A stretch of DNA of 50,516 nt from DASWJZ01 sp964440525 (GTDB lineage Bacteria > Pseudomonadota > Alphaproteobacteria > Rhizobiales > Afifellaceae): positions 1 to 50,516 of the forward strand of contig CAYTTC010000020.1 of assembly GCA_964440525.1 (NCBI GenBank), written 5' to 3'. The notes under the pieces were generated by a model. The model was not told the DNA's origin, searched no databases, and worked only from the letters and a program-made list of their open reading frames with translations. Each line of letters opens with the position of its first letter. Position 1 is the first letter of the stretch. Position numbers and translations under genes: made by a program. Of the stretch, positions 23,885-33,021 are shown one piece after another.

Positions 23885-24811
23885 CTACTCCTTCACCGCG
23901 CCGGTCATCGAAGAGACGTAGTGCTCCACGAAGAAAGAATAGAGCAGCGCCACCGGCAGCGAGCCCATGAGCGCGCCCGTCATCAGCGAGCCCCAATGGT
24001 AGACGTCGCCCTCGACGAGCTCCGTCAGGACGCCGACCGGCACTGTCTTGTTCTCCGTCGAAGAGATGAAGGTGAGCGCGTAGATGAACTCGTTCCAGGA
24101 GAGCGTGAAGGCAAAAATGCCGGCCGAGATCAGCCCCGGCACGGAAAGCGGCAGCAGGATTTTCACCAGGATCTGCAGCCGCGAGGCGCCGTCCATCAGC
24201 GCGCATTCCTCAAGCTCGTAGGGGATCGAACGGAAATAGCCCATCAAGAGCCAGGTGCAGAACGGGATGAGGAAGGTCGGATAGGTGAGGATCAGCGCAA
24301 ACGGGGTATCGAACAGCCCGTATTTGAACACCATCGTGGCAAGCGGGATAAAGAGGATCGAGGGCGGCACGAGATAGGCGAGAAAGATCGCCATGCCGAT
24401 GAATCGCGCGCCCGAATAGCGCACGCGCTCGATCGCATAGGCGGCGCAGACGGCGCAAAAGACCGACAGGAACGTCGAGGCGGCGGCGATCAGCATCGTG
24501 TTCCAGAGCCAGATTGGATAGTCGGTGTCGAAGAAGAGTTTTCGAACGTTGGCGAGCGTTGGATTGGCGACCCAGAGCGGGTTGAAGTCGCGGAAGTTCA
24601 GAAGCTCCTCGTTCGATTTGAACGCCGTGATCGTCATCCAGTAGAACGGGAAGAGGAGCACGAACACGAAGACGCCGAGCGGCAGATAGAGCGTGACGAC
24701 GCGTCGAGGAATCGATTCCAGATAATCCATGCCAGCGGCATCGTCGTGCTTTCGCCGGCGAGGCGGAACCCGCCGCACGGCTTCGTCGCGGGCGTCTTCG
24801 AGGGTGCTCAT
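23885..24811 (-). CDS. Carbohydrate-type ABC transporter permease (MalG-like)
   Basis: 308 residues, about six membrane segments. The EAA loop EECALMDGASRLQILVKILL contacts the ATPase. An N-terminal stretch of about 45 hydrophilic, basic residues (PPRRRKHDD) precedes the first segment. Last gene of a four-gene leftward operon: ATPase, binding protein, permease 1, permease 2; it starts one base after permease 1 ends. CUT1-type family by sequence; substrate not known. Confidence 0.92.
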   Translation of the reverse strand: MSTLEDARDEAVRRVPPRRRKHDDAAGMDYLESIPRRVVTLYLPLGVFVFVLLFPFYWMTITAFKSNEELLNFRDFNPLWVANPTLANVRKLFFDTDYPIWLWNTMLIAAASTFLSVFCAVCAAYAIERVRYSGARFIGMAIFLAYLVPPSILFIPLATMVFKYGLFDTPFALILTYPTFLIPFCTWLLMGYFRSIPYELEECALMDGASRLQILVKILLPLSVPGLISAGIFAFTLSWNEFIYALTFISSTENKTVPVGVLTELVEGDVYHWGSLMTGALMGSLPVALLYSFFVEHYVSSMTGAVKE

Positions 24812-24812
24812 T

Positions 24813-25763
24813 CTAGTCCCCGCCGCCCTGCTGCCAGCGGCGCCGCTGCAGCCCGAAATAGCTGAACAGGATTGCCGCGAGCAGGAACGGGATCATGGCG
24901 ACCGCGATCGCCGCCCCGGTGCCGAGATCACCGCCCGGTATCGCGCGCTGAAATGAAAGCGTCGCCATCAGATGGGTGGCGTTTATCGGTCCGCCGCGCG
25001 TCAACACGTAGATGAGCTGAAAGTCGGTGAACGTGAAAAGAACCGAAAAGGTCATCACCACGGCGATGATCGGGGTCAGCATCGGGAAAGTGATGAAGCG
25101 GAAGCGTTGCCACGCCGTCGCCCCGTCAATCACGGCGGCCTCGTAGAGCGATGGCGAAATCGTCTGCAGGCCGGCCAGGAGCGTGATCGCCACGAACGGA
25201 ATGCCGCGCCAGACATTGGCGACGATGGTGCTCGCCCGCGCATGGTTCGCGGTGCCGAGGAAGTCGATGTAGGTGTCGATCAGGCCGAGCTTCACCAGCG
25301 TCCAGGAGATGATCGAGAACTGGCTGTCGTAGATCCACCAGAAGGCAATCGCCGAAAGCACCGTCGGCACGATCCACGGCAGGAGCACGATGGCGCGCAG
25401 GAACGCCTTGAACGGGAGACGCCGGTTGAGGAGCAGCGCCAAGTAGAGGCCGAGCGCGAATTTTGCTGCCGATGCGACGGTTGTGTAGAGAAAAGTGTTG
25501 AAGACCGACAGCCAGAACACGCTGTCGTCCCAGAGGTACGCGAAGTTCTCGAAGCCGATGAAGATGCCTTCGCGGCCGATCCGCGTATCGGTCATCGACA
25601 GCCAGACGCCGAGGCCGAGCGGATAGGCGAGAAAGAAGAGAAGCACCGCCGCCGCTGGCAGCATGAACCAGAAGCCGACGAAGTTGCGGTGCACAGCTAT
25701 GCGGTTGAGGCGCGAGGCCTCCCTTGCAAATGGAACTGGAAGCGCTTCGCTGCGGACGGCCAT
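24813..25763 (-). CDS. Carbohydrate-type ABC transporter permease (MalF/UgpA-like)
   Basis: 316 residues, six membrane segments, EAA loop LYEAAVIDGATAWQRFRFIT. Pairs with the next gene to form the channel of the importer. A GGAGG-like site precedes ATG 25763. The gap to the binding-protein gene is 80 bases. Inner membrane. Confidence 0.92.
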   Translation of the reverse strand: MAVRSEALPVPFAREASRLNRIAVHRNFVGFWFMLPAAAVLLFFLAYPLGLGVWLSMTDTRIGREGIFIGFENFAYLWDDSVFWLSVFNTFLYTTVASAAKFALGLYLALLLNRRLPFKAFLRAIVLLPWIVPTVLSAIAFWWIYDSQFSIISWTLVKLGLIDTYIDFLGTANHARASTIVANVWRGIPFVAITLLAGLQTISPSLYEAAVIDGATAWQRFRFITFPMLTPIIAVVMTFSVLFTFTDFQLIYVLTRGGPINATHLMATLSFQRAIPGGDLGTGAAIAVAMIPFLLAAILFSYFGLQRRRWQQGGGD

Positions 25764-25843
25764 GCCTCCATCCTCTCCGCCGAGGGGAACTTGGGACTGG
25801 CGGGCGCTAGCCTTCGCGAAGAAGGCGGCGCCCGCGTTCCCGT

Positions 25844-27163
25844 CTAGACCCGATAGAAGCGGTTGGCGCGCTTCTCGGCCGCTTCGGCGGCTTCCTGCGG
25901 GGTCACATCGCCCGAACAGACCGACGCGAACATGTCGATGACGATGTAGTCGGCCATCGCCGCCGCGGAGGAGTAGCCGAGCCGGCCGGAGAAGCCGTTA
26001 TAGAGCATGTTCTTGACAGCATCCCGATAAGGCACCGCCTTCGGATCGTCGTGCCACACCGCGTTGTCCTTGAAAGCGTCGAGGGGGTGGGCGACGTAGC
26101 CGATCGAGGCGTTCTGCCAAGCCTCGTATTGCGGCTTCTCCCACATGAAGCGGAGGTATTCCTTCGCCGCATTCGGGAACTTCGAATATTGGAACAGCAT
26201 CGCTTGCGTGCAGAGATGCAGCTCGGTCGGGTGGCCGACCGGCCCGATCGGCATCTGCTGGTGGAAGATGTCTTCCGCGAGCGCATGCACCGCCGCGTCT
26301 TCCGACTTCAGCGCCGCATAGTAGACGGAGATGCCGTTATTGGTGGCGCCGAGCTCGCCGGCAAGGAAGGCCTTGTTGTTGTTGGAATCGAGCCAGGAGA
26401 GCGTGCCCGGAATGAAGTACTGGTAGAGGTCCTTCACCCATTCCAGCGCCGCGATCGTCTCCGGGCTGTTGATGACGACATTGTTGTCGTCGTCCACCAT
26501 CTTGCCGCCGAAGCCCCAGAGAATCGTATGGGTCCAGCTGTTGCCGTCGCCCACCGCGTGGCCGAGCGCCATGCCGAGCGGATGCCCGTTCGCCTGCAGT
26601 TTCTTGGCGCATTCCAGGATCTGCTGCGTGTCTGTCGGAAATTCCTCGAAGCCGGCCTCGTTCAACCATGACTTGCGGTAGACCATGCGCGCGCCCGCGG
26701 CTCCGAGCGGCAGACCGATCCACTCGCCATCCTTCATGCCGTATTTCTTCGGCGCGTCGTACCAGCCACCGTATTTGTTGCCGAGGTAGTCGGCGAGGTC
26801 GGTTAGGGGCACGAGCTTGTCGGGATATTGGTGCGGATCGTCATACCAGCCGAAGATGATGTCCGGCCCGGAGCCGATATTTGCGGCGACGGCGGCCTTC
26901 GGACGGATGTCCTCCCAGGATTCCGCGTTGAGTGTGACCTGGACGCCGGTCGCCTGCGTGAAGGCCTCGGTGTTCGCCTTCCACTGATCCTCGTCGCCCT
27001 GCACGAACTTGTTCCAGCGAAGCACTCTGAGGGCGGCGCCGTCTTCCGGCGTGAAGCTCAAGTCCTGCGCGAACGCCGGTGTGCCCTTGAGGAGCTTCGC
27101 ACCAGCGGCGCTGACGGCGAGGCCGGCGCTGGTCCGCAAAAGATCGCGTCTTGAAATACCCAT
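25844..27163 (-). CDS. ABC transporter sugar-type substrate-binding protein (Tat signal)
   Basis: 439 residues. The N-terminus MGISRRDLLRTSAGLAVSAA is a twin-arginine type leader (SRRDLL), followed by AFAQ, a likely cleavage site near residue 32, so the protein folds before export to the periplasm. The rest is the UgpB/MalE type fold (AAVAANIGSGPDIIFGWYDD, NNGISVYYAALKSED). ATG 27163 is set by GGGGAGGAAGTCTG just upstream; the frame open to 27295 is not needed. Partner of the permeases and ATPase. Substrate unknown. Confidence 0.92.
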   Translation of the reverse strand: MGISRRDLLRTSAGLAVSAAGAKLLKGTPAFAQDLSFTPEDGAALRVLRWNKFVQGDEDQWKANTEAFTQATGVQVTLNAESWEDIRPKAAVAANIGSGPDIIFGWYDDPHQYPDKLVPLTDLADYLGNKYGGWYDAPKKYGMKDGEWIGLPLGAAGARMVYRKSWLNEAGFEEFPTDTQQILECAKKLQANGHPLGMALGHAVGDGNSWTHTILWGFGGKMVDDDNNVVINSPETIAALEWVKDLYQYFIPGTLSWLDSNNNKAFLAGELGATNNGISVYYAALKSEDAAVHALAEDIFHQQMPIGPVGHPTELHLCTQAMLFQYSKFPNAAKEYLRFMWEKPQYEAWQNASIGYVAHPLDAFKDNAVWHDDPKAVPYRDAVKNMLYNGFSGRLGYSSAAAMADYIVIDMFASVCSGDVTPQEAAEAAEKRANRFYRV

Positions 27164-27221
27164 CAGACTTCCTCCCCGTTCCTCTGCCTTTCTCGGCAGA
27201 TTTGATTGTCTTTCGAGAACG

Positions 27222-28274
27222 TTATATCCGCTTCCCCGTTCCCGCGTCGAAGACGTGGACCAGCGCCGTATCGGGCGCGAGGTGCACCTTCTCACCCGGC
27301 TTCAGGAGCAGCCGCTCGCGGAGCACGGCGGTGATATCCTGTCCGTCGAGGCGGGCGAAGATCTGCACCTCCGCGCCGGTCGGTTCGACCACCACGACCT
27401 CAACCTCCGTGCCGTCGTCGCGCACGTGCAGATGCTCAGGGCGGATGCCGTAAACGACCTCCTGGCCGTCGCGCACCGCCGTCTGGGGCGGCAGCGGCAG
27501 CCGGCGGCCGCTCGCGGTCTCGAACGAGTTGCCGACGACGCGGCCGTTCAGGAAATTCATCGCCGGCGAACCGATGAAGCCGGCGACGAAGAGATTGCGT
27601 GGCTTGTCGTAGAGGTCGAGCGGCGCGCCGATCTGCTCCACCTCGCCGTCGCGCATGACGACGATCTTGTCGGCCATGGTCATCGCTTCGATCTGATCGT
27701 GGGTGACGTAGACGGTCGTCGTGCCGAGGCGCTGATGCAGCTCCTTGATCTCGGTCCGCATGGCGACGCGGAGTTTTGCGTCGAGGTTCGACAGCGGCTC
27801 GTCGAAGAGAAAAACCTGCGGGTCGCGCACGATGGCGCGGCCCATGGCGACGCGCTGCCGCTGGCCGCCGGAAAGCTGGCGCGGATAGCGTGCGAGATAG
27901 GGCTGCAGGCCGAGGATATCAGCCGCCTTGGCGACGCGCTCCTGGATAAGCCGCTTCTCGATTCGCCGGAGCTTTAGCGAAAAGCCCATATTGTCGGCGA
28001 CCGTCATATGCGGATAGAGCGCGTAGTTCTGAAAAACCATGGCGATGTCGCGCTCTTTCGGCGGCACGTTGTTGACGATGCGCTCGCCGATCAGGATATC
28101 GCCCTGCGAAATCTGCTCGAGCCCAGCGATCATCCGCAAAAGCGTCGATTTTCCACAGCCCGACGGGCCGACGAGAATGACAAACTCGCCGTCGGTGATA
28201 TCGACGTTCACGCCGTGTATGACCTCCACCGCGCCAAAGGATTTGCGGATCTGGCGTAGTGCGACTGGTGCCAT
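27222..28274 (-). CDS. Sugar-type ABC transporter ATPase (UgpC/MsmK-like)
   Basis: 350 residues. Walker A GPSGCGKST, Q-loop VFQNYALYPHM, signature LSGGQRQRVAMGRA, Walker B VFLFDEPLSNLDA, H-loop VTHDQ, and a C-terminal TOBE regulatory domain (VYGIRPEHLHV). This is the MalK/UgpC type that can serve several importers. ATG 28274 was chosen because homology starts there and GGGAGAGAG lies upstream; the frame open to 28604 is spurious. First gene of the leftward operon, divergent from the AceE-like gene across 157 bases that must hold both promoters. Confidence 0.93.
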   Translation of the reverse strand: MAPVALRQIRKSFGAVEVIHGVNVDITDGEFVILVGPSGCGKSTLLRMIAGLEQISQGDILIGERIVNNVPPKERDIAMVFQNYALYPHMTVADNMGFSLKLRRIEKRLIQERVAKAADILGLQPYLARYPRQLSGGQRQRVAMGRAIVRDPQVFLFDEPLSNLDAKLRVAMRTEIKELHQRLGTTTVYVTHDQIEAMTMADKIVVMRDGEVEQIGAPLDLYDKPRNLFVAGFIGSPAMNFLNGRVVGNSFETASGRRLPLPPQTAVRDGQEVVYGIRPEHLHVRDDGTEVEVVVVEPTGAEVQIFARLDGQDITAVLRERLLLKPGEKVHLAPDTALVHVFDAGTGKRI

Positions 28275-28431
28275 GGATATACTCTCTCCCGATTGCGCGG
28301 GCGCCCGCGCTTCCTGGCGGCCGTCTCGCGTCCGCTCGGGCGATGATTGCATGTGCATCCCGGCATGCCAACCCGAAAGCCGCCTGCGGATCGGCTCCGC
28401 CGGCGTGCTATAAGATGCGCCGCGCGCAAGG

Positions 28432-30840
28432 ATGACGACAATGCCGGAGATGTCCGATCGCCTGAAGATTCTCTCGGATCTCGAGCGAAAAGTGCTTTGG
28501 CTCGCCACGTGGACGATCCACAACGCCAACCACCTTCGCGACAACGCTGATGGGGTGAAGGTCGGGGGGCACCAAGCCTCCTCCGCCTCGCTCGCTACGA
28601 TCATGACGGCGCTCTATTTCGGCGTGCTCCGGCCGGAGGACCGCGTGGCGGTGAAGCCGCATGCGAGCCCGGTTTTTCACGCCATCCAGTATCTCCTCGG
28701 CAACCAGTCGCGCGAAAAGCTCGAAGGATTTCGCGCTTTCGGCGGCGCCCAGTCCTATCCCTCACGCACCAAGGATTCCGACGACGTCGATTTTTCGACC
28801 GGTTCGGTCGGGCTCGGGGCGGCGCAGACGATCTTTGCCAGCCTCGTGCAGGACTATGTGAAGTCGCATGGCTGGGCGCCCGGGCGGCCGGAGGGGCGGA
28901 TGATCGCGCTCGTCGGCGACGCGGAGCTCGACGAGGGCAACATTTTTGAGGCGCTGCTTGAAGGCTGGAAGAACGGGCTTCGCAACACCTGGTGGGTCAT
29001 CGACTACAACAGGCAGAGCCTCGACGCCGTGGTGCGTGAGGGCCTCTATGAGCGCTTCATCGAGATTTTTCGCTCGCTCGGCTGGGATGTCGTCGTTCTG
29101 AAATACGGAAAACTGCTGGAGGCGGCCTTTTCCGAACCGGGCGGAGAATCGCTCCGCGACTGGATCCATTCCTGCCGCAACCCGGAATATTCGGGGCTCG
29201 TCTTCCAGGGCGGTGCCGCCTGGCGAAAACGCCTCCTCGACGATCTCGGCGACCAAGGCGATCTCAGCCGCCTGATCGAGCGGCGCTCCGATGACGAGCT
29301 CGCCCGTCTGATGACCAATCTCGCCGGTCACGACCTCGTAGCGCTGACGGAGGCGTTCGCCGGCATCGATCACGACCGGCCTGTCTGTTTCCTCGCCTAC
29401 ACGGTCAAAGGTTTTGGCCTGCCCTTCGCCGGCCACAAGGACAACCACGCCGGCCTGATGACCGCGGCGCAGATGGAGACTTTTCGCAGCGCGATGAGCA
29501 TCCGCGCCGGCCACGAATGGGATTTTTTTGAAGGTCTTTCGACGCCGCCGGCAACGCTGCGCTCCTACCTGAAGCGCGTTGCCTTCGCGAAGAAGGGATC
29601 GCGCCGCCTCGCCTCGCCGGCTGTTGCGGTTCCCGACGCACTTACGTTTCCGGCTCAGCCTGTCGCCTCGACCCAACAGGGCTTTGGCCAGATCCTGAAC
29701 GAGCTCGCCCGCGAAAAATCGCCGCTCGCCGACCGCATCGTGACGACCTCGCCGGACGTGACCGTCTCCACAAATCTCGGGCCCTTCGTGAACCGCCGCG
29801 GTCTCTTCGGCCGCGAGGCGCTGGCCGACGTTTTCAAGCGCGAGCGCATCCCCTCCACCTTCGCCTGGGAAATCTCGCCCGAAGGTCAGCATTTCGAGCT
29901 CGGCATCGCCGAGAACAACCTGTTCCTGCTGCTTGCCGCTCTCGGGCTGTCGCATTCGCTTTTCGGCGAGCGCCTCTTCCCCGTCGGCACGCTCTACGAC
30001 CCCTTCATCGCCCGCGGCCTCGATGCGCTGAACTATGCCTGCTACCAGGACGCCCGCTTCATCCTGGTGGCGACGCCGTCGGGCGTCAGCCTGGCGCCGG
30101 AGGGCGGCGCCCACCAGTCGATCGTCACGCCGCTCATCGGCATGAGCCAGGACGGCATCGCCGCCTTCGAGCCGGCCTTCGTGGACGAGCTCGCCACGAT
30201 CCTCGGCTGGTCGTTCGACTATCTGCAGCGGAGCGGCGAAGGCGAGCACAACGAGCGGAACTGGCTCCGCGACGAGACCGGCGGCTCGGTCTATTTTCGC
30301 CTCTCCACGCGGCCGCTCGAGCAGCCGGCGCGGACACTCGATCCGGACTTCAAGCGCGCAATCGTCGACGGCGCCTATTGGCTGCGTGAGCCCGGCCCCA
30401 ATCCTGAGATCGTCGTCGCCTATCAGGGCGCCGTTGCGCCGGAGGCGATTGCCGCGACCGGCCTCATGGCGGAGGACCGCCGCGACGTCGGGCTCCTCGC
30501 CATCACCTCGGCCGATCGCCTCAACGCCAGCTGGACGGCGGCGCAACGGGCGCGCGAACGCGGCCTCGTCCGCGCGGTCAGCCACATCGAACGGCTGCTC
30601 GGCGCGGTCCCGCGCAACTGCGCCCTCGTCACGGTAATCGACGGGCATCCGTCGACGCTCGGCTGGCTCGGCGCCGTGCACGGCCACCGCACGCGGGCGT
30701 TGGGCGTAGAACATTTCGGCCAGTCCGGCTCGATCGCCGACCTCTACCGCCACTACGGCATCGACGCCGATGGCATATTGGCGGCGGCGGAGGCAATCTC
30801 GGCGGGCAAGCCGATCCGGCATCTGAGGATGCTGGCGTGA
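28432..30840 (+). CDS. AceE-like single-chain 2-oxoacid dehydrogenase E1 / transketolase-family enzyme
   Basis: 802 residues, one chain carrying both thiamine-binding and pyrimidine domains, as in homodimeric pyruvate dehydrogenase E1. The thiamine diphosphate motif is GDAELDEGN at about residue 162, closing with an Asn in VIDYNRQ. The pyrimidine-side block is EISPEGQHFELGIAENN and later GGAHQS. No E2 or E3 gene adjoins it, and alphaproteobacteria normally use a two-chain PdhAB E1, so the substrate may not be pyruvate. ATG 28441 is a possible start with AGGA eight bases upstream. Cytoplasmic. Confidence 0.87.
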   Translation: MTTMPEMSDRLKILSDLERKVLWLATWTIHNANHLRDNADGVKVGGHQASSASLATIMTALYFGVLRPEDRVAVKPHASPVFHAIQYLLGNQSREKLEGFRAFGGAQSYPSRTKDSDDVDFSTGSVGLGAAQTIFASLVQDYVKSHGWAPGRPEGRMIALVGDAELDEGNIFEALLEGWKNGLRNTWWVIDYNRQSLDAVVREGLYERFIEIFRSLGWDVVVLKYGKLLEAAFSEPGGESLRDWIHSCRNPEYSGLVFQGGAAWRKRLLDDLGDQGDLSRLIERRSDDELARLMTNLAGHDLVALTEAFAGIDHDRPVCFLAYTVKGFGLPFAGHKDNHAGLMTAAQMETFRSAMSIRAGHEWDFFEGLSTPPATLRSYLKRVAFAKKGSRRLASPAVAVPDALTFPAQPVASTQQGFGQILNELAREKSPLADRIVTTSPDVTVSTNLGPFVNRRGLFGREALADVFKRERIPSTFAWEISPEGQHFELGIAENNLFLLLAALGLSHSLFGERLFPVGTLYDPFIARGLDALNYACYQDARFILVATPSGVSLAPEGGAHQSIVTPLIGMSQDGIAAFEPAFVDELATILGWSFDYLQRSGEGEHNERNWLRDETGGSVYFRLSTRPLEQPARTLDPDFKRAIVDGAYWLREPGPNPEIVVAYQGAVAPEAIAATGLMAEDRRDVGLLAITSADRLNASWTAAQRARERGLVRAVSHIERLLGAVPRNCALVTVIDGHPSTLGWLGAVHGHRTRALGVEHFGQSGSIADLYRHYGIDADGILAAAEAISAGKPIRHLRMLA

Positions 30841-30858
30841 GCGGGCGTCGGAGAGCCC

Positions 30859-31548
30859 CTAGTACGGGCCCGATGCCGACGCCACGCTGACCACCACTGC
30901 CGCGAAATGCGTCGCGGCGGCAGCGACGACGAAGCTGTGCCAGATGACGTTCTGGAACGGCAGGCGCTCCCAGAGGTGGAAGATGATGCCGACTGTGTAG
31001 AGCGACCCGCCGACGGCGAGGAGCACGAGCGTTGGCGTGTTGAGCACGCTGACGAGCGGCGCGAGCGCGGCGAGCGCGATCCAGCCGAGAACGAGGTAGA
31101 GGCCGAGCGACACGCGATCAAAGAGGCGTCCGTGCAAGAGCCTGAGTAGAATGCCGATCGCGGCGGCCGACCAGACGAGGCCGGTAAAACTCCAGCTCCA
31201 CGCGCCCTGCAGGTCGAGGAGCGTGAAGGGCGTATAGGTCCCCGCGATCATCAGAAAAATTGCGGCATGGTCGAGGTTTCGGAGCCAGTTCGCGTGACGG
31301 CTCCAGCGCCCAAGGTTGTAGGCGGCGGAGCAGCCGAACATCGCGAGCAGGCCACCCGAATAGATGGCTACGGCGACGATATCCTCCGCCCCGCCGCGCG
31401 ACGACGCCAAGAGGATCAGCACGACGGCGCCGATGAGCCCGGCAATGATGGCGCAGGCATGGATTACGCCATCGACACCGATCTCCCAGCGATTGAATTG
31501 CCGCGAGACGGCCTTGACTGAAACGTCGAATGCTTCAGATGCAGTCAT
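30859..31548 (-). CDS. Hemolysin III (PAQR/YqfA) family membrane protein
   Basis: 229 residues, seven likely membrane segments. The family blocks are seen: NWLRNLDHAAIFLMIAGTYTPF with its Asp-His, and VIWHSFVVAAAATHF with the paired histidines that hold a metal. Hemolysin III proteins relate to animal adiponectin receptors and are probably membrane-bound hydrolases; the old name comes from one Bacillus protein. The stop is 18 bases from the convergent AceE-like gene. It starts 12 bases after the CoxE gene ends and may be the last gene of that operon. Confidence 0.92.
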   Translation of the reverse strand: MTASEAFDVSVKAVSRQFNRWEIGVDGVIHACAIIAGLIGAVVLILLASSRGGAEDIVAVAIYSGGLLAMFGCSAAYNLGRWSRHANWLRNLDHAAIFLMIAGTYTPFTLLDLQGAWSWSFTGLVWSAAAIGILLRLLHGRLFDRVSLGLYLVLGWIALAALAPLVSVLNTPTLVLLAVGGSLYTVGIIFHLWERLPFQNVIWHSFVVAAAATHFAAVVVSVASASGPY

Positions 31549-31560
31549 GACGCGCGCCCT

Positions 31561-32805
31561 CTACGCCGCGTCGAGCCAGTGGCGCGGATCGGCGCGGGCT
31601 CCGCCGCGCTCGCCGATCGCCTTGACGAGGTCGCCGATCGCCTCCAGCGAATGGACGGGGCGGAACTCGTCGACATGCGGCAGCATCAGGCGGACGCCGC
31701 GCGCCTTGGCGGTGAAGCCTTCGTAGCGGAGCAGCGGATTGAGCCAGATGAGCCGGCGGCACGAGCGGTGCAGCCGATCCATCTCGGCTTCGAGGTCGAC
31801 GCCGGCCTCGCTCTTGTCCTCGCGCTCGAGGCCGTCAGTGATGAGCAACACCGTCGCCCCCTGCCCGAGCACGCGGCGCGACCAGTCGCGGTTGAAGGCG
31901 CGCAGGTTGGAGGCAATCCGAGTGCCGCCAGACCAGTCCTTCACCGCATCGGAGCAGCCGGCGAGCGCGACATCCGGGTCCTTCAGCCTGAGCTGCCGGG
32001 TGACATTCGTAAGCCGTGTGCCGAAGACAAAAGTCTGCACCTTTCGCCACTCCGAAAGCGCATGCAGAAAGTGCAGCATCAGCCGTGAATATTGCGTCAT
32101 TGAGCCGGAAATATCGCAAATTCCGACAATTGGTGGCCGAATCGCGGCGCGCGCGCGAAACGCCGGCATGATGATGTCGCCGCCGACCCTCAGCGACGCG
32201 CGCATGGTGCGGCGCGGATCGATGCGCCCATGCGCGGCGCTTCGGAGCCGGCGTGTCTTGAGGCGATCGTCGGGCAGGATGAGCGCCGCGAGCGCGCGTT
32301 TTGCCTCGGCGATCTCGGCGTTCGTCATCTGCGCAAAATCCTTGCGCTGCAGAATCTCGCGTGCCGAGACCGTGAGCTTCGCCTCGATCTCGATCTCGGG
32401 CTTCTGGTCATCCGTGCGCGGCTCCGGGCCGAGCGCTTCGCGGGCGCGCGTCTCGCCGGCCTTGAGTTTTTCCTTCTCGCCGGGTTTCGGCGGCGCTACG
32501 GGCGAGAGCATCGCCAGCATTTTCTCGATCAGCCCGCGCTGGCGCCAGAAAAGCTCGAAGGCCGCGTGAAAGAGCGCGCGGTGCTCGCGCTTCTTCACGA
32601 AGACGGAGTGGAGCGTCCAGTAAAAATCGTCACGCGAGCCGATGCCGGTGGTCTCCACCGCGCGGATCGCGTCGATCACCGCGGCCGGGCCGACCGGCAG
32701 ACCGCCCTTCCGGAGCGCGCGTGCGAAATAGACGATGTTATCGGCGATGCGCCCGCCGCCCTGGTTCGCTTCCACGATCGCGTCCACAACCTCTCCCTTT
32801 GTCAT
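31561..32805 (-). CDS. coxE: CoxE-like VWA domain protein
   Basis: About 414 residues from ATG 32805; ATG 32832 and GTG 32862 are alternatives, none with a clear ribosome site. N-terminal family block NIVYFARALRKGGLPVGPAAV, then a VWA domain with the metal-site motif CDISGSMT and ITDGLE. CoxE proteins pair with the MoxR-type ATPase CoxD and act in the maturation of CO dehydrogenase type active sites. That ATPase gene lies just upstream here. Cytoplasmic or peripheral. The 216 bases between the two are partly filled by a palindromic repeat. Confidence 0.9.
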   Translation of the reverse strand: MTKGEVVDAIVEANQGGGRIADNIVYFARALRKGGLPVGPAAVIDAIRAVETTGIGSRDDFYWTLHSVFVKKREHRALFHAAFELFWRQRGLIEKMLAMLSPVAPPKPGEKEKLKAGETRAREALGPEPRTDDQKPEIEIEAKLTVSAREILQRKDFAQMTNAEIAEAKRALAALILPDDRLKTRRLRSAAHGRIDPRRTMRASLRVGGDIIMPAFRARAAIRPPIVGICDISGSMTQYSRLMLHFLHALSEWRKVQTFVFGTRLTNVTRQLRLKDPDVALAGCSDAVKDWSGGTRIASNLRAFNRDWSRRVLGQGATVLLITDGLEREDKSEAGVDLEAEMDRLHRSCRRLIWLNPLLRYEGFTAKARGVRLMLPHVDEFRPVHSLEAIGDLVKAIGERGGARADPRHWLDAA

Positions 32806-32877
32806 CCCGGAAGGCGAGCCTGGAGGCATCATGCCAAACCGCGCCCGCCTCCAGACACTCACCGATGCAACCCAACT

Positions 32878-33000
32878 CCCCTCATCCTGAGGTGCAATGC
32901 CGATCTTCCGGCATTGCCTCGAAGGATCACCCAGAATGCGCCCGGACGAGTGCAGTGCGTGCTTCGAGGCTCCGCTGCGCGGAGCACCTCAGCATGAGGG
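32878..33000. repeat. Intergenic palindromic repeat between coxD and coxE
   Basis: Ends CCCTCATCCTGAGGTGC (32878) and GCACCTCAGCATGAGGG (33000) are inverted with one mismatch. Inside are GCAATGCCG-ATCTTC-CGGCATTGC (32894-32917), a CCTCGAAG/CTTCGAGG pair (32917/32962) and GCTCCGC-TGC-GCGGAGC (32969-32985). No coding sense. Confidence 0.85.
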
Positions 33001-33021
33001 AGGTAGGTGGCTCCCATCGCT

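Noticed and set aside
28762..30822. 686-codon minus-strand frame opposite the AceE-like gene
   Set aside because: The plus strand carries thiamine-binding motifs in order; the minus frame is a GC-driven shadow.
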